A stretch of DNA of 64,000 nt from Microvirga ossetica (GCF_002741015.1 NZ_CP016616.1:5730501-5794500), one strand, 5' to 3'; counted from the first letter of the stretch, positions 29,244 through 40,250 are shown. The notes: a model not told the origin generated them from the letters alone. A program made the numbers and translations.

Positions 29244-30269
29244 ATGGATTTCGGAGATATCGTCCTCGCAGTCGCGATCATGCTGGGCAAGAGCCTGCTC
29301 ATGCTCGTGGCTCTCCTCATCTTCATCGCCTATGCGCTCTATGCCGACCGCAAGGTCTGGGCGGCGGTGCAGCTTCGCCGCGGCCCGAACGTGGTCGGCC
29401 CCTGGGGCCTGTTCCAGTCTTTCGCCGACCTGCTCAAGTTCGTGCTGAAGGAGCCGGTGATCCCGGCGCCGGCCAACAAGGGCATGTTCCTGCTGGCGCC
29501 GCTGGTGATGTGCACCCTGTCTCTGGCAGCCTGGGCGGTCATTCCGCTCAATGCCGGCTGGGCCATCGCCGACATCAATGTGGGCATCCTCTACATCTTC
29601 GCGATCTCGTCGCTCGGCGTCTACGGCGTCATCATGGGCGGCTGGGCCTCGAACTCGAAGTACCCGTTCCTCGGCGCGCTCCGCTCGGCAGCCCAGATGG
29701 TCTCCTACGAGGTCTCCATCGGCTTCGTGATCGTGACCGTGCTCATGTGCGCCGGAACCCTGAACCTGTCGGCCATCGTGGAATCGCAGAATACCCGCCT
29801 CGGCATCCTCGGCTGGTACTGGCTGCCGCTGTTCCCGATGTTCGTGGTGTTCTTCATCTCCGCCATGGCCGAGACGAACCGCCCGCCCTTCGATCTGCCT
29901 GAGGCGGAGTCCGAGCTCGTGGCCGGCTACATGGTGGAGTATTCGTCCACGCCGTACCTGCTCTTCATGCTCGGCGAGTACGTGGCCATCATGACCATGT
30001 GCGCGCTCGGCACGATCCTGTTCCTCGGCGGCTGGCTCTCCCCGATCCCGTTCGCGCCCTTCACCTGGATCCCGGGCGTGATCTGGTTCGTTCTCAAGGC
30101 GAGCTTCCTCTTCATCCTTATCGCCATGGTGAAAGCCCTGGTGCCACGCTACCGCTACGATCAGCTCATGCGCCTCGGCTGGAAGGTCTTCCTTCCGCTC
30201 TCCCTGGCCATGGTCATCATCGTGGCAGCTGTCCTGATGGCGACCGGCAATGCGCCGGGCGTCCGCTAA
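29244..30269 (+). CDS. nuoH: NADH-quinone oxidoreductase subunit H
   Basis: 341 residues, eight or nine membrane helices. The conserved loop [19 protein letters not shown] and the N-terminal [19 protein letters not shown] line the quinone-access channel. It links the peripheral arm to the proton-pumping arm. Twelve bases separate it from nuoG. Confidence 0.98.
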   Translation: MDFGDIVLAVAIMLGKSLLMLVALLIFIAYALYADRKVWAAVQLRRGPNVVGPWGLFQSFADLLKFVLKEPVIPAPANKGMFLLAPLVMCTLSLAAWAVIPLNAGWAIADINVGILYIFAISSLGVYGVIMGGWASNSKYPFLGALRSAAQMVSYEVSIGFVIVTVLMCAGTLNLSAIVESQNTRLGILGWYWLPLFPMFVVFFISAMAETNRPPFDLPEAESELVAGYMVEYSSTPYLLFMLGEYVAIMTMCALGTILFLGGWLSPIPFAPFTWIPGVIWFVLKASFLFILIAMVKALVPRYRYDQLMRLGWKVFLPLSLAMVIIVAAVLMATGNAPGVR

Positions 30270-30283
30270 AGGAGATCGGCCCC

Positions 30284-30772
30284 ATGCAGCTCGATCGCAT
30301 TGCCCAATCGCTCCTGCTGAAGGAGTTCATCTCAGGGTTCGTCCTGACGGTGAAGTATTTCTTCAAGCCGAAGGCGACCCTGAACTATCCCTTCGAGATG
30401 GGTCATCGCGGGCCTCGTTTCCGCGGCGAGCACGCCCTGCGGCGCTATCCCAACGGGGAAGAGCGCTGCATCGCCTGCAAGCTCTGCGAGGCCATCTGCC
30501 CGGCCCAGGCCATCACCATCGAGGCCGGCCCGCGCCGCAACGACGGCACCCGCCGCACGACGCGCTACGACATCGACATGGTGAAGTGCATCTATTGCGG
30601 CATGTGCCAGGAAGCCTGCCCGGTGGACGCCATCGTGGAGGGTCCGAACCTGGAGTTCTCTGTGGAGACCCGCGAGGAACTCTACTACGACAAGGCCAAG
30701 CTTCTCGATAATGGGGAGCGCTGGGAGCGCGAGATCGCGAGAAACCTCGCGAAGACCGCGCCCTACCGGTAA
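30284..30772 (+). CDS. nuoI: NADH-quinone oxidoreductase subunit I
   Basis: 162 residues with two ferredoxin motifs, [12 protein letters not shown] and [12 protein letters not shown], holding the N6a and N6b [4Fe-4S] clusters. The N-terminal amphipathic part ([18 protein letters not shown]) rests on the membrane. Start ATG 30284 follows AAAGGAG. The frame is open far upstream, but that overlaps nuoH. Confidence 0.97.
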   Translation: MQLDRIAQSLLLKEFISGFVLTVKYFFKPKATLNYPFEMGHRGPRFRGEHALRRYPNGEERCIACKLCEAICPAQAITIEAGPRRNDGTRRTTRYDIDMVKCIYCGMCQEACPVDAIVEGPNLEFSVETREELYYDKAKLLDNGERWEREIARNLAKTAPYR

Positions 30773-30910
30773 AAGGCGTCCTGCCAGGCAAGGGCAGGGG
30801 GCAAGCAGGTCCGGCGGGTTGTGCCCCCCGGATTCGGATTTTATAGACAGGCCGCCGGATTCTCCGGAGCCACGTCGGAAGGGGTCGCCTCGGGCGGCTT
30901 GAGCTTAAGC

Positions 30911-31525
30911 ATGACGGTTACCGCCGCCTTCTTCTATCTGTTCGCGACGATCACGATCGCCTCCGGCTTCATGGTGATTGCCTCCCGCAACCCCGTGCAG
31001 TCGGTGCTGTTCCTCATCCTAGCCTTCGTCAATGCGGCGGGCCTGTTCCTGCTGATGGGGGCGGAGTTCCTGGCGATGATCCTGGTCATCGTCTATGTGG
31101 GCGCGGTCGCGGTGCTCTTCCTTTTCGTCGTCATGATGCTCGACGTGGACTTCGCCGCGTTTCGCCAGGGCTTCCTGCAATACCTGCCCATCGGCGGCCT
31201 GATCGGGGTGATCCTCCTGCTCGAGCTGATCCTGGTGGTCGGGACCTACACCATCGACCCGGGTCTGGTGCGCTCCCCGTCCGTGCCGATTCCGGCCGCC
31301 GACGTGATGACCAACACCGAGGCTCTCGGCCAGGTGCTCTACACCCGCTACTTCTACTTCTTCCAGGCGGCAGGCCTGATCCTGCTGGTGGCCATGATCG
31401 GCGCCATCGTCCTGACCCTGCGCGAGCGGGTCGGCGTGCGGCGCCAGGACATTTCCAAGCAGAATGCCCGGACGCAGCAGACCGCCGTCGAGGTGCGGAA
31501 GGTTCCCTTCCGCCAGGGCATCTAA
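30911..31525 (+). CDS. nuoJ: NADH-quinone oxidoreductase subunit J
   Basis: 204 residues, five membrane helices. [32 protein letters not shown] and [18 protein letters not shown] are the conserved third-helix/pi-bulge region, quoted here as two separate parts. The start at 30911 gives the family N-terminus; the longer frame from 30821 does not look like the family. A 138-base gap precedes it, with only a small CCGGATTCTCCGG hairpin. Confidence 0.95.
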   Translation: MTVTAAFFYLFATITIASGFMVIASRNPVQSVLFLILAFVNAAGLFLLMGAEFLAMILVIVYVGAVAVLFLFVVMMLDVDFAAFRQGFLQYLPIGGLIGVILLLELILVVGTYTIDPGLVRSPSVPIPAADVMTNTEALGQVLYTRYFYFFQAAGLILLVAMIGAIVLTLRERVGVRRQDISKQNARTQQTAVEVRKVPFRQGI

Positions 31526-31536
31526 GGAGAGACGAC

Positions 31537-31845
31537 ATGGTAATCGGACTGGGTCATTATCTCACCGTCGCCGCCGTCCTCTTCACGCTCGGCGTGTTCG
31601 GCATCTTCATCAACCGGAAGAACGTGATCGTCATCCTGATGTCCATCGAGCTGATCCTGCTCGCCGTGAACATCAACATGGTGGCCTTCTCGACCCACCT
31701 GAACGACATCGTCGGCCAGGTCTTCGCCATGCTGATCCTCACGGTCGCGGCGGCGGAGGCGGCGATCGGCCTGGCCATTCTGGTGGTCTTCTTCCGCAAT
31801 CGCGGCTCCATCGCGGTTGAAGACATCAACAGGTTGAGGGGCTAA
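31537..31845 (+). CDS. nuoK: NADH-quinone oxidoreductase subunit K
   Basis: 102 residues, three helices. [19 protein letters not shown] and the buried glutamates of the second and third helices ([14 protein letters not shown]) are the conserved proton-channel features. It is the MrpC-like antiporter subunit. AAGGAGAGACG precedes the ATG. Confidence 0.97.
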   Translation: MVIGLGHYLTVAAVLFTLGVFGIFINRKNVIVILMSIELILLAVNINMVAFSTHLNDIVGQVFAMLILTVAAAEAAIGLAILVVFFRNRGSIAVEDINRLRG

Positions 31846-31874
31846 GCCCATGATTCAGAACCAGCGGTCCGCGT

Positions 31875-31913
31875 CAGCGAAAAGTGGGAACCGGTTTTCT
31901 GACCAAAATCATG
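31875..31913. repeat. Short dispersed repeat inside the nuoK-nuoL gap
   Basis: The sequence around GCGAAAAGTGGGAACCGGTTTTC...ATCATGCG (31875-31917) matches, from memory, a very common dispersed repeat of Hyphomicrobiales. It contains the palindromic core AACCGGTT. It fills most of the 106-base gap between nuoK and nuoL. Confidence 0.6.
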
Positions 31914-31951
31914 CGGCCATGAGCCAGGCCCGAACGGCGAAGTAAACGACA

Positions 31952-34009
31952 ATGTATCACGCAATCGTCTTCCTGCCGCTCGTCGGCTTCTTCATCGCAG
32001 GCATCTTCGGACGGGTCCTCGGCGCCCGGCCGAGCGAGATCGTCACGACCGCGCTGCTCTTCGTAGCGGCGGTCCTGTCCTGGGTGGCTTTCATTCAAGT
32101 CGGCTTCCTCACCAATGCTGAGCCTGGCTCCGGGCCGGTGTTTGAACGTATCCAGGTGGCCCAGTGGATGTCGGTCGGCGATCTCCAGGTCGATTGGGCG
32201 TTCCGGATCGACACGCTGACCGTCATGATGCTGGTGGTGGTGAATACCGTTTCGGCCCTCGTGCACCTCTATTCCATCGGCTACATGCACGAGGATCCGC
32301 ACCGTCCGCGCTTCTTCGCCTATCTGTCGCTCTTCACCTTCACCATGCTCATGCTGGTGACGGCGGACAACCTCGTCCAGATGTTCTTCGGTTGGGAAGG
32401 CGTGGGCCTCGCGAGCTATCTGCTCATCGGCTTCTGGTACCAGAAGGATTCTGCCAACGCGGCGGCCATGAAGGCCTTCATCGTCAACCGCGTCGGCGAT
32501 TTCGGCTTCCTGCTCGGCATCTTCATGGTCTTCGTGCTGTTCAACGGCGTCACCTTCGACCAGATCTTCCCGCGCGTCGCAGAGTTCCAGAACGCACGCT
32601 TCATGTTCCTCGGCATCGAGTGGCATGCCCTGACCATTGCTTGCCTGCTGCTCTTCATGGGCGCCATGGGCAAGTCGGCTCAGTTCCTGTTGCACACCTG
32701 GCTTCCGGACGCCATGGAAGGCCCGACCCCGGTCTCGGCCCTCATCCATGCCGCCACCATGGTGACCGCCGGCGTCTTCATGGTCGCGCGCCTATCGCCG
32801 ATCTTCGAATATGCTCCTTCGGCTCTCGCTGTCGTTACTGTCATCGGCGGCATCACGGCCTTCTTCGCCGCGACGGTCGGTCTGGTTCAGAACGACATCA
32901 AGCGCGTCATCGCCTATTCGACCTGCTCTCAGCTCGGCTACATGTTCGTGGGCCTTGGTGTCGGCGCCTACGGCGCCGGCGTGTTCCACCTGTTCACGCA
33001 CGCCTTCTTCAAGGCGCTGCTGTTCCTGGGTGCCGGCTCGGTCATTCACGCCATGCACCATGAGCAGGATATCCGCCATATGGGCGCCCTGCGCCGGTAC
33101 ATTCCGTTCACCACGGCGATGATGGCGGTCGGCACCCTGGCTCTGACCGGCTTTCCGTTCACCGCAGGCTATTATTCCAAGGACGCGATCATCGAGGCGG
33201 CTTATGCGGCCCATTCCTCGGCGGGCTCCTTTGCCTTCCTGGCGACGGTTGTCGCTGCCTTCATGACCTCGTTCTACTCCTGGCGTCTGTTCTTCCTCAC
33301 CTTCGAGGGAACTGCGCGCTGGGGCCACAGCCATCACGACCAGCACGCGCATGGCCAGCACGAGGGCGTCGAGCACGATGCACACGGTCACGACGTCGAG
33401 CCGGCGACCCATGCCCAGCATGAGCACGGCCATCACGGCGACCACACGCCCCATGAGAGCCCGCTCGTGATGCTGCTGCCGCTGCTCGTGCTCGCCACCG
33501 GCGCGGTTGTCGCCGGCATCGTCTTCCACGGCGCCTTCATCGGCGAAGGCTACCAGGAGTTCTGGAAGGGCGCTCTGTTCACCCGTCCCGACAACCACAT
33601 CCTGGAAGAGATGCACCATCTCCCGGGCTGGGTCCCGCTGCTGCCGACGATCATGATGATCCTCGGCTTCCTGCTGGCCGTCTACATGTACATCATCGAC
33701 AGCAAGCAGCCGGAGAAGCTCGCCGCCGATCACCCGATCCTGTACCGCTTCCTCTTGAACAAGTGGTACTTCGACGAGCTGTACGACGCGATCTTCGTGC
33801 GGCCCGCCATGGCCATCGGCCGCTTCCTCTGGCGCACCGGCGACCAGAAGATCATCGACGGGCTCGGGCCCGACGGCATCTCCGCCCGCGTCCTCGACGT
33901 GACGCGCGGCGTGGTGAGGGTGCAGACCGGCTATGTCTATCACTATGCCTTCGCGATGCTGATCGGCGTTGCAGCTCTCGTGACCTTCTATCTCTTCAGG
34001 GGAGTGTAA
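31952..34009 (+). CDS. nuoL: NADH-quinone oxidoreductase subunit L, with histidine-rich loop
   Basis: 685 residues, the distal antiporter-like subunit with about 16 helices and the long lateral helix at the C-terminus. The proton-channel signature [19 protein letters not shown] and [20 protein letters not shown] are clear. At about 458-505 a loop carries some 16 histidines in about 45 residues ([12 protein letters not shown] ... HEHGHHGDH), absent from E. coli NuoL. Confidence 0.97.
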   Translation: MYHAIVFLPLVGFFIAGIFGRVLGARPSEIVTTALLFVAAVLSWVAFIQVGFLTNAEPGSGPVFERIQVAQWMSVGDLQVDWAFRIDTLTVMMLVVVNTVSALVHLYSIGYMHEDPHRPRFFAYLSLFTFTMLMLVTADNLVQMFFGWEGVGLASYLLIGFWYQKDSANAAAMKAFIVNRVGDFGFLLGIFMVFVLFNGVTFDQIFPRVAEFQNARFMFLGIEWHALTIACLLLFMGAMGKSAQFLLHTWLPDAMEGPTPVSALIHAATMVTAGVFMVARLSPIFEYAPSALAVVTVIGGITAFFAATVGLVQNDIKRVIAYSTCSQLGYMFVGLGVGAYGAGVFHLFTHAFFKALLFLGAGSVIHAMHHEQDIRHMGALRRYIPFTTAMMAVGTLALTGFPFTAGYYSKDAIIEAAYAAHSSAGSFAFLATVVAAFMTSFYSWRLFFLTFEGTARWGHSHHDQHAHGQHEGVEHDAHGHDVEPATHAQHEHGHHGDHTPHESPLVMLLPLLVLATGAVVAGIVFHGAFIGEGYQEFWKGALFTRPDNHILEEMHHLPGWVPLLPTIMMILGFLLAVYMYIIDSKQPEKLAADHPILYRFLLNKWYFDELYDAIFVRPAMAIGRFLWRTGDQKIIDGLGPDGISARVLDVTRGVVRVQTGYVYHYAFAMLIGVAALVTFYLFRGV

Positions 34010-34011
34010 CT

Positions 34012-35523
34012 ATGCTCGGCTTCGGCATCCTCTCCGGCCTTCTCATCCTGCCGCTTGTCGGCGCGGCCTTCATCCTGACCCTGCGCGGCGATAGCGAGGC
34101 CGCCCGCTCGAACGCCCGCTGGGCCGCCCTTGCGACGACGATCGCCACCTTCCTGCTGTCGCTCGTCGCCTGGGCCCGGTTCGATATCGCCTCGGCCTCG
34201 TTCCAGCTCGTGGAAAGCCATTCCTGGCTGACCGAGACCATCCGCTTCAAGCTCGGCGTCGACGGCTTCTCGATTCCGCTCATCCTGCTCACTACGTTCC
34301 TGATGCCGTTCTGCATCCTGGCCTCGTGGGACTCGATCGAGACCCGGATCAAGGAATATTTCGTCGCTTTCCTTGTCCTCGAAACCACGATGATCGGCGT
34401 GTTCTGCGCCCTCGATCTCGTGCTGTTCTACCTGTTCTTCGAGGCGGGCCTCATTCCGATGTTCCTCATCATAGGCATCTGGGGCGGCAAGCGGCGCATC
34501 TATGCGAGCTTCAAGTTCTTCCTCTACACGCTGCTCGGCTCCGTCCTGATGCTCCTGGCCATCATGGCCATGTACTGGACCGCGGGCACGACGGACATTC
34601 CGACCCTCCTGGGCTACAAGTTCGCGCCGAACCTGCAGATCTGGCTGTGGCTTGCCTTCTTCGCCTCGTTCGCGGTGAAGATGCCCATGTGGCCGGTTCA
34701 CACCTGGCTTCCGGACGCGCACGTGGAAGCGCCGACGGCAGGCTCCGTGATCCTGGCGGGCGTGCTGCTGAAGATGGGCGGCTACGGCTTCATCCGAGTG
34801 TCGCTGCCCATGTTCCCGGATGCGTCACTCTATTTCGCGCCGCTGGTCTATGCGCTCTCCGTCATCGCGATCATCTACACCTCGCTGGTCGCCCTGATGC
34901 AGGAGGACATCAAGAAGCTCATCGCCTATTCCTCGGTAGCGCATATGGGCTTCGTCACCATGGGCCTGTTCAGCATGAACGAGCAGGGCATCCAGGGCGC
35001 CATGTTCACCATGATCTCGCACGGTCTGGTCTCCGGTGCGCTCTTCCTCAGCGTCGGCGTGATCTACGACCGAATGCATACCCGCGAGATCAAGGCCTAT
35101 GGTGGCCTCGTGAACCGGATGCCGCTTTATGCCGTCGTGTTCCTGATCCTGACGATGGCGAACGTCGCCCTGCCGGGCACGTCGGGCTTCATCGGCGAGT
35201 TCCTGACCCTGATGGGCGCCTTCCGCTCCAACACCTGGGTCGCGTTCTTTGCGGCATCGGGAGTGATCCTTTCGGCAGCCTATGCGCTCTGGCTCTACCG
35301 GCGCGTCGTCTACGGCGAGCTCGACAAGCCGGCGCTCCAGACCATCACGGATTTGAACCGCCGCGAGATCATCACCTTCGCGCCGCTCATTCTGCTCATC
35401 ATCTATTACGGTATCCAGCCCGGTCCCATCCTCGACGCCTTCGCTGCGCCGACGGATGCGCTCATGAACAGCGTCCAGGCCGCGCTTGCCACCGTGAAAA
35501 CGGCAGCTCTTGCCGCACACTGA
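34012..35523 (+). CDS. nuoM: NADH-quinone oxidoreductase subunit M
   Basis: 503 residues, antiporter-like, about 14 helices. [21 protein letters not shown] holds the key glutamate, and [20 protein letters not shown] is the central lysine helix motif. Start ATG 34012, two bases after the nuoL stop. The longer upstream frame overlaps nuoL in another frame. Confidence 0.97.
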   Translation: MLGFGILSGLLILPLVGAAFILTLRGDSEAARSNARWAALATTIATFLLSLVAWARFDIASASFQLVESHSWLTETIRFKLGVDGFSIPLILLTTFLMPFCILASWDSIETRIKEYFVAFLVLETTMIGVFCALDLVLFYLFFEAGLIPMFLIIGIWGGKRRIYASFKFFLYTLLGSVLMLLAIMAMYWTAGTTDIPTLLGYKFAPNLQIWLWLAFFASFAVKMPMWPVHTWLPDAHVEAPTAGSVILAGVLLKMGGYGFIRVSLPMFPDASLYFAPLVYALSVIAIIYTSLVALMQEDIKKLIAYSSVAHMGFVTMGLFSMNEQGIQGAMFTMISHGLVSGALFLSVGVIYDRMHTREIKAYGGLVNRMPLYAVVFLILTMANVALPGTSGFIGEFLTLMGAFRSNTWVAFFAASGVILSAAYALWLYRRVVYGELDKPALQTITDLNRREIITFAPLILLIIYYGIQPGPILDAFAAPTDALMNSVQAALATVKTAALAAH

Positions 35524-35530
35524 GGTCACG

Positions 35531-36973
35531 ATGAATCCCGCCCTCACCATTCCCGCCTTCGGTCCGATGCTGCCAGAGATCCTCATGGCGGCCGGAGTTC
35601 TCGTCATGGTGCTGTTCGGCGCCTTCCGCGGCGAGCGCCCGGGCTACGGCATGAACATCATCGCGCTCGCGCTTCTGGCCGTCGCCTTCGTGGCGGTGCT
35701 CATGCTGCCGTCCGAGCGGGTCGAGACCATGGCCGGCTCTTTCGTGGTGGACAGCTTCGCCAAGTTCATGAAGGCGCTGACGCTGATCGCCTCCGCCGGC
35801 GGCGTGATCCTCTCGCTCGACTACATGCGCCGCGAAGGGATCAGCCGCTTCGAGTACCCGATCCTGATCGTGCTCTCGACCATCGGCATGATGATGGTGA
35901 TCTCGGCGAACGATCTGATCGCGCTCTATCTCGGCCTCGAGCTGCTCAGCCTGTCGTCCTACGTGATCGCAGCCTTCGACCGCGACAACGTGCGCTCGAC
36001 AGAAGCCGGCCTGAAGTATTTCGTGCTCGGCGCCCTGTCCTCCGGCATGCTGCTCTACGGCGCCTCGCTGGTTTATGGCTTTACCGGCAGCGTGTCCTTC
36101 CCGACCATCGCCTCGACCTTGCAGGGCAATACCGTCGGCATCGGCGCCATCGTCGGTCTCGTCTTCATCGCCGCCGGCATCTCCTTCAAGATCTCGGCCG
36201 TGCCGTTCCACATGTGGACGCCCGACGTCTACGAGGGCTCGCCGACGCCCGTGACGGCGTTCTTCGCCGCCGCGCCCAAGATGGCCGGCATGGCGATGGC
36301 GACGCGCGTCTTCATCGATGCCTTCCCGGGCATCCTGGTGCAGTGGCAGCAGATCATCGTCTTCATCTCGATTGCCTCGATGGCGCTCGGCTCGTTCGCC
36401 GCCATCGGCCAGCGCAACCTGAAGCGCCTGATGGCCTATTCCTCCATCGGCAATGTCGGCTATGCGCTGATCGGCCTTGCCGCCGGCACGCCGGACGGTG
36501 TCCAGGGCGTCGCAATCTACATGGCGATCTATCTCGCCATGACGCTCGGCTCCTTCGCGATTATCCTCGCCATGCGCCGCGGCAACGTGATGTTCGATTC
36601 GATCGACGATCTTTCCGGCCTCTCCCGCACGCATCCCGCCCTGGCCTTCTGCCTGGCGATGATGATGTTCTCGCTCGCCGGCATTCCGCCGCTCGCCGGC
36701 TTCTTCGCCAAGTTCTACGTCTTCGCCGCCGCTATCCAGGCCAACCTCGTCGCCCTCGCCGTGATCGGCGTGGTGACGAGCGTAGTGGGCGCTTATTACT
36801 ACCTGCGCATCGTCAAGGTGATGTACTTCGATGCGCCGGGCGAGCGCTACGATGCCATGCCGATGGGCGTGAAGCTCGTGCTGGCAGTCAGCAGCATCTT
36901 CGTCGTCCTGTTCGGCATCGTCCCGTCGCCGCTGGTCGCCGCAGCGGGTGCCGCTGCGCGGTCGCTGTTCTAG
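35531..36973 (+). CDS. nuoN: NADH-quinone oxidoreductase subunit N
   Basis: 480 residues, the third antiporter-like subunit. ALYLGLELLSLSSYVIAAF and FKISAVPFHMWTPDVYEGSP are the family motifs. It closes the nuo operon; birA begins 2 bases after its stop with a GTG codon, suggesting coupling. Confidence 0.97.
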   Translation: MNPALTIPAFGPMLPEILMAAGVLVMVLFGAFRGERPGYGMNIIALALLAVAFVAVLMLPSERVETMAGSFVVDSFAKFMKALTLIASAGGVILSLDYMRREGISRFEYPILIVLSTIGMMMVISANDLIALYLGLELLSLSSYVIAAFDRDNVRSTEAGLKYFVLGALSSGMLLYGASLVYGFTGSVSFPTIASTLQGNTVGIGAIVGLVFIAAGISFKISAVPFHMWTPDVYEGSPTPVTAFFAAAPKMAGMAMATRVFIDAFPGILVQWQQIIVFISIASMALGSFAAIGQRNLKRLMAYSSIGNVGYALIGLAAGTPDGVQGVAIYMAIYLAMTLGSFAIILAMRRGNVMFDSIDDLSGLSRTHPALAFCLAMMMFSLAGIPPLAGFFAKFYVFAAAIQANLVALAVIGVVTSVVGAYYYLRIVKVMYFDAPGERYDAMPMGVKLVLAVSSIFVVLFGIVPSPLVAAAGAAARSLF

Positions 36974-36975
36974 TC

Positions 36976-37800
36976 GTGAACCTGTCGCCCGAGACTGAGT
37001 CTACCGGTTACCGGCTTGTCTCGCTCGAGGCGACGGACTCGACGAACGACGACGCCCTGAAGGCCGCTCGCTCCGGCGATCCGGGGCAGCTCTGGATCAC
37101 CGCTGCCGAGCAGCTGGCGGGCAGGGGGCGTCACGGGCGGCAATGGTCGTCGCCCCAGGGCAACCTCTATGCCAGCCTCCTTCTGATCGACCCCTGCGAA
37201 GTCGCCGCAGCACCCCAACTCGGTTTCGTGGCAGGCCTAGCCCTGCACGAGGCGGTGGAGGAGGTGACGGGAATCGGGGCGCCGAATCTCTCCCTGAAAT
37301 GGCCCAACGACTTGTTGCTCGACGGCGCCAAGGTCTCCGGCCTCCTGCTCGAAGGGCACAAGATTCAGGCGGATGGGCCCCTCGCCATCGTGATCGGATT
37401 CGGCGTCAACGTCGCCTTCGCTCCGACCGGCACGCCCTATCCGGCCGCTGCGCTGACGACGGTCAGGCCCGACCTCACCAGGGACATCCTGCTCCGCTCC
37501 CTTGCTGCAGCCTTCGCCAGAACCTTCTCGGCATGGCGCACTTCGTCCCGCATGAATGCATCTGATCCTTTCGGCGCAATCCGTCGGCTCTGGTTGGAGC
37601 GGGCAGCGGGAGTGGGGGAAGAGGTGAGGCTTCGATTGCCCGCGGGCGAAAAGAAGGGTGTGTTCGAAGGTCTCGACAGGTTCGGACGTCTGCAGCTGAA
37701 AAGCCCCCACGGGGTGGAACTCATCGATGCGGGCGACCTTTATTTTCCCAATTTGCTACACGATATAGCCAAGCCCGACGCTGGCACGAAAAGGTTTTGA
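36976..37800 (+). CDS. birA: Biotin--[acetyl-CoA carboxylase] ligase
   Basis: 274 residues beginning with GTG at 36976. Catalytic domain motifs: STNDDALKAAR, the biotinyl-AMP loop GRGRHGRQW (49-57) and LKWPNDLLLDGAKVSGLLLE. A C-terminal SH3-like domain follows. It lacks the N-terminal DNA-binding domain of E. coli BirA, so it should be only a ligase and not a repressor. It attaches biotin to carboxylases. The gene sits between nuoN and rnj, as in many Hyphomicrobiales. Confidence 0.95.
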   Translation: MNLSPETESTGYRLVSLEATDSTNDDALKAARSGDPGQLWITAAEQLAGRGRHGRQWSSPQGNLYASLLLIDPCEVAAAPQLGFVAGLALHEAVEEVTGIGAPNLSLKWPNDLLLDGAKVSGLLLEGHKIQADGPLAIVIGFGVNVAFAPTGTPYPAAALTTVRPDLTRDILLRSLAAAFARTFSAWRTSSRMNASDPFGAIRRLWLERAAGVGEEVRLRLPAGEKKGVFEGLDRFGRLQLKSPHGVELIDAGDLYFPNLLHDIAKPDAGTKRF

Positions 37801-37805
37801 ACTGA

Positions 37806-39479
37806 ATGGCTTCCCACCAGGACGAATTGGTCTTTCTTCCCCTTGGAGGACTCGGCGAAATCGGCATGAACGCTGCGCTCTACGGCTTTGGCCCCGAAGC
37901 GAACCGGCAGTGGATTCTTGTCGATTGCGGCATGGGTTTCGGCGGCGAGGAGAACCTTCCTGGCATCGATCTCGTCTATCCGGATCTGAGCTTCATCGAG
38001 GAGGAGCGCCATAACCTTCTCGGCATCTTCATCACCCATGCCCATGAGGATCATATCGGCGCTCTCGTCGAGATGTGGCCGCGTCTTCGTGCCCCGGTCT
38101 ACGCGACGAAGTTCGCCATCGGCCTTCTTGAGACGCGCCGCCTCTCCGAGCCCAATGCGCCGAAGGTCGATCTGAACGAGATCGTGCCCGGTCAGCGGCT
38201 GAAGCTGGGCGCCTTCGAGATCGAATATGTGCCAGTGGCCCACTCGATTCCTGAATCGAATGCACTTGCCATCCGGACCCCGCAAGGTCTCGTGGTGCAT
38301 ACGGGCGACTGGAAGCTCGACAACACGCCTTATCTCGGCAGCCTGACGTCGGAAGAGACGTTCCGCGCTCTGGGCGACGAGGGCGTTCTCGCGCTCGTCT
38401 GCGATTCCACCAACGTGGTCCGCGAAGGCACCAGCCCCAGCGAGTCCGACGTTTCCCGCAGCTTGGCGCAACTGATCAAGGATGCGCCGCACCGGGTGGC
38501 GGTGACGACCTTTGCCTCCAACGTCGCGCGCATCCGCTCGGTCGCCGAAGCCGCCCGCGAGTGCGGGCGCGAGGTGATCGTGGTCGGCCGCGCCATGGAT
38601 CGGGTGGTCGAGGTGGCGAAGGAATGCGGCTATCTGGAAGGCTTGCCGGAATTTCGTTCGCCTGAGAATTTCGGCTATCTGCCGCGCGACAAGGTGGTCG
38701 CGATCCTCACCGGATCCCAGGGTGAGCCCAGGGCCGCGCTCGCCCGCATCGCGCAGGATGAGCATCCCGATATCGCGCTCTCTGCCGGCGACCGGGTGAT
38801 CTTTTCGTCCCGCGCCATCCCCGGCAACGAGAAGGAAGTCGGCTCCATCATCAACAGGCTGATCGAGCAGGGCATCGAGGTCACGACCGACCGTAACGAA
38901 CTGGTCCATGTCTCGGGCCATCCGCGGCGGGGCGAACTCGCGCAGATGTATCAATGGACCCGTCCGCGCATCGCCATTCCCGCCCATGGTGAAGCCCTGC
39001 ATCTGAGCGAGCATGCCAAGTTCGCGCGGGCCCAGGGCGTGCAGGAGGTGGTCAAGGCTCGCAACGGAACTCTTGTCCGCCTCGCGCCGGGACCGGCCGA
39101 GATCGTCGACAAGATCCCGGCTGGGCGCCTCTACCGGGACGGGAACATCGTCATCCGCGCAGGTGAGCGGGCGCTGCCCGAGCGGCGCAAGCTGGCTTTT
39201 GCCGGCATCGTCACCGTTGCCATCGCCATCGACGACAGGGGCGAACTCGTCGGCGACCCGGTCATCGATGCCATGGGTCTGCCCGACAAGAATCGTCAGG
39301 GCCGCGAGATGACCGATATCATCGCCGATACGGTGGCCGATCTGCTCGATGGGCTGTCCAAGGCCAAGCGCCGGGATCCGGAGGCCGTGGAGAACGCGGT
39401 GCATCGTGCCGTCCGCGCTGCCGTGAACCAGGAATGGGGCAAGAAGCCGGCCTGCCACGTCCTTGTGATCGAGGCCTGA
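37806..39479 (+). CDS. rnj: Ribonuclease J
   Basis: 557 residues, metallo-beta-lactamase/beta-CASP nuclease. Metal ligands lie in FITHAHEDHIGAL (H78, H80, D82, H83). HTGDWKLDNTP, the beta-CASP GSQGEPRAALARI and VSGHPRRGELAQMYQW follow. It acts in 5'-3' RNA decay and rRNA maturation. Five bases separate it from birA. Confidence 0.95.
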   Translation: MASHQDELVFLPLGGLGEIGMNAALYGFGPEANRQWILVDCGMGFGGEENLPGIDLVYPDLSFIEEERHNLLGIFITHAHEDHIGALVEMWPRLRAPVYATKFAIGLLETRRLSEPNAPKVDLNEIVPGQRLKLGAFEIEYVPVAHSIPESNALAIRTPQGLVVHTGDWKLDNTPYLGSLTSEETFRALGDEGVLALVCDSTNVVREGTSPSESDVSRSLAQLIKDAPHRVAVTTFASNVARIRSVAEAARECGREVIVVGRAMDRVVEVAKECGYLEGLPEFRSPENFGYLPRDKVVAILTGSQGEPRAALARIAQDEHPDIALSAGDRVIFSSRAIPGNEKEVGSIINRLIEQGIEVTTDRNELVHVSGHPRRGELAQMYQWTRPRIAIPAHGEALHLSEHAKFARAQGVQEVVKARNGTLVRLAPGPAEIVDKIPAGRLYRDGNIVIRAGERALPERRKLAFAGIVTVAIAIDDRGELVGDPVIDAMGLPDKNRQGREMTDIIADTVADLLDGLSKAKRRDPEAVENAVHRAVRAAVNQEWGKKPACHVLVIEA

Positions 39480-39499
39480 GAATCGAGGGGGAGGGAGCC

Positions 39500-39904
39500 A
39501 TGATCGGACGTCTCAACCATGTCGCCATTGCGGTGCGCGACATCGCGGCGGCCTCGGAGATCTATCGCAACACCCTGGGCGCCGAAGTGTCCGCCCCCGA
39601 GGCGCTCGAAGAGCATGGCGTCACGGTGGTCTTCATCACGCTCCCGAACACCAAGGTCGAGCTGCTGGAGCCGCTGGGAGCGGAATCTCCCATTGCCCGG
39701 TTCCTCGAGAAAAACCCGGATGGGGGCATGCATCACATCTGCTTCGAGGTCGACGACATCCATGCCGCCCGGGACAGGCTTGTGAATTCCGGGGCCAGGG
39801 TGCTGGGCTCCGGCGAGCCGAAGATCGGAGCGCATGGGAAGCCGGTGCTTTTCCTGCATCCGAAGGATTTCAACGGCACCCTCATCGAACTCGAGCAGGC
39901 TTGA
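39500..39904 (+). CDS. mce: Methylmalonyl-CoA epimerase
   Basis: 134 residues, vicinal-oxygen-chelate fold of two repeats. It opens IGRLNHVAIAVRDIAAASEIY; metal-site residues appear in LNHVAIAV, MHHICFEVDD and GTLIELEQ. It interconverts the R and S forms of methylmalonyl-CoA on the way from propionyl-CoA to succinyl-CoA. GGGGGAGGGAGCC precedes the ATG. The longer frame from 39434 overlaps rnj. Confidence 0.92.
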   Translation: MIGRLNHVAIAVRDIAAASEIYRNTLGAEVSAPEALEEHGVTVVFITLPNTKVELLEPLGAESPIARFLEKNPDGGMHHICFEVDDIHAARDRLVNSGARVLGSGEPKIGAHGKPVLFLHPKDFNGTLIELEQA

Positions 39905-39914
39905 GGACAAGCTG

Positions 39915-40250
39915 TTGATAAGCTTTGTAAAAGTTCTGGCCGGAACGCTCTGGTCCACGCTCGCCGTGGTGGCGCTAGTCTCGGCCGCCGCGATTGCCGT
40001 TGCCGTCAGTGCGTTCGGTCTGCGGGTGAGCGGCGGTCTCGCATTGTATTTCGTGATCTGGTGGATTCTGCTCTTCGCCGTTCTGCCCTTCGGAATCCGC
40101 AGCCAGATGGAAACCGGAGAGGTCGTGCGGGGAAGCGAGCCTGGCGCGCCGGCTCTTCCGGCCCTGCGCGAAAAGGCGATCTGGACGACCCTCGTGGCCT
40201 CCGTCGTCCTCGTCATCGTCGCTGCCGTCTTTCCGCTGGCGGGGCTCTGA
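39915..40250 (+). CDS. DUF1467 family small membrane protein
   Basis: About 111 residues from TTG 39915, which has GAGGA seven bases upstream. The C-terminal 75 residues are the DUF1467 core: two helices and GGLALYFVIWWILLFAVLPF followed by GIRSQMETGEVVRGSEPGAPA. The usual family start would fall near GTG 40026, so the first 37 residues, a further hydrophobic segment, are an extension here or an artefact of start choice. The function is unknown. The mce-DUF1467-proS order is conserved in Hyphomicrobiales. Confidence 0.8.
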   Translation: MISFVKVLAGTLWSTLAVVALVSAAAIAVAVSAFGLRVSGGLALYFVIWWILLFAVLPFGIRSQMETGEVVRGSEPGAPALPALREKAIWTTLVASVVLVIVAAVFPLAGL

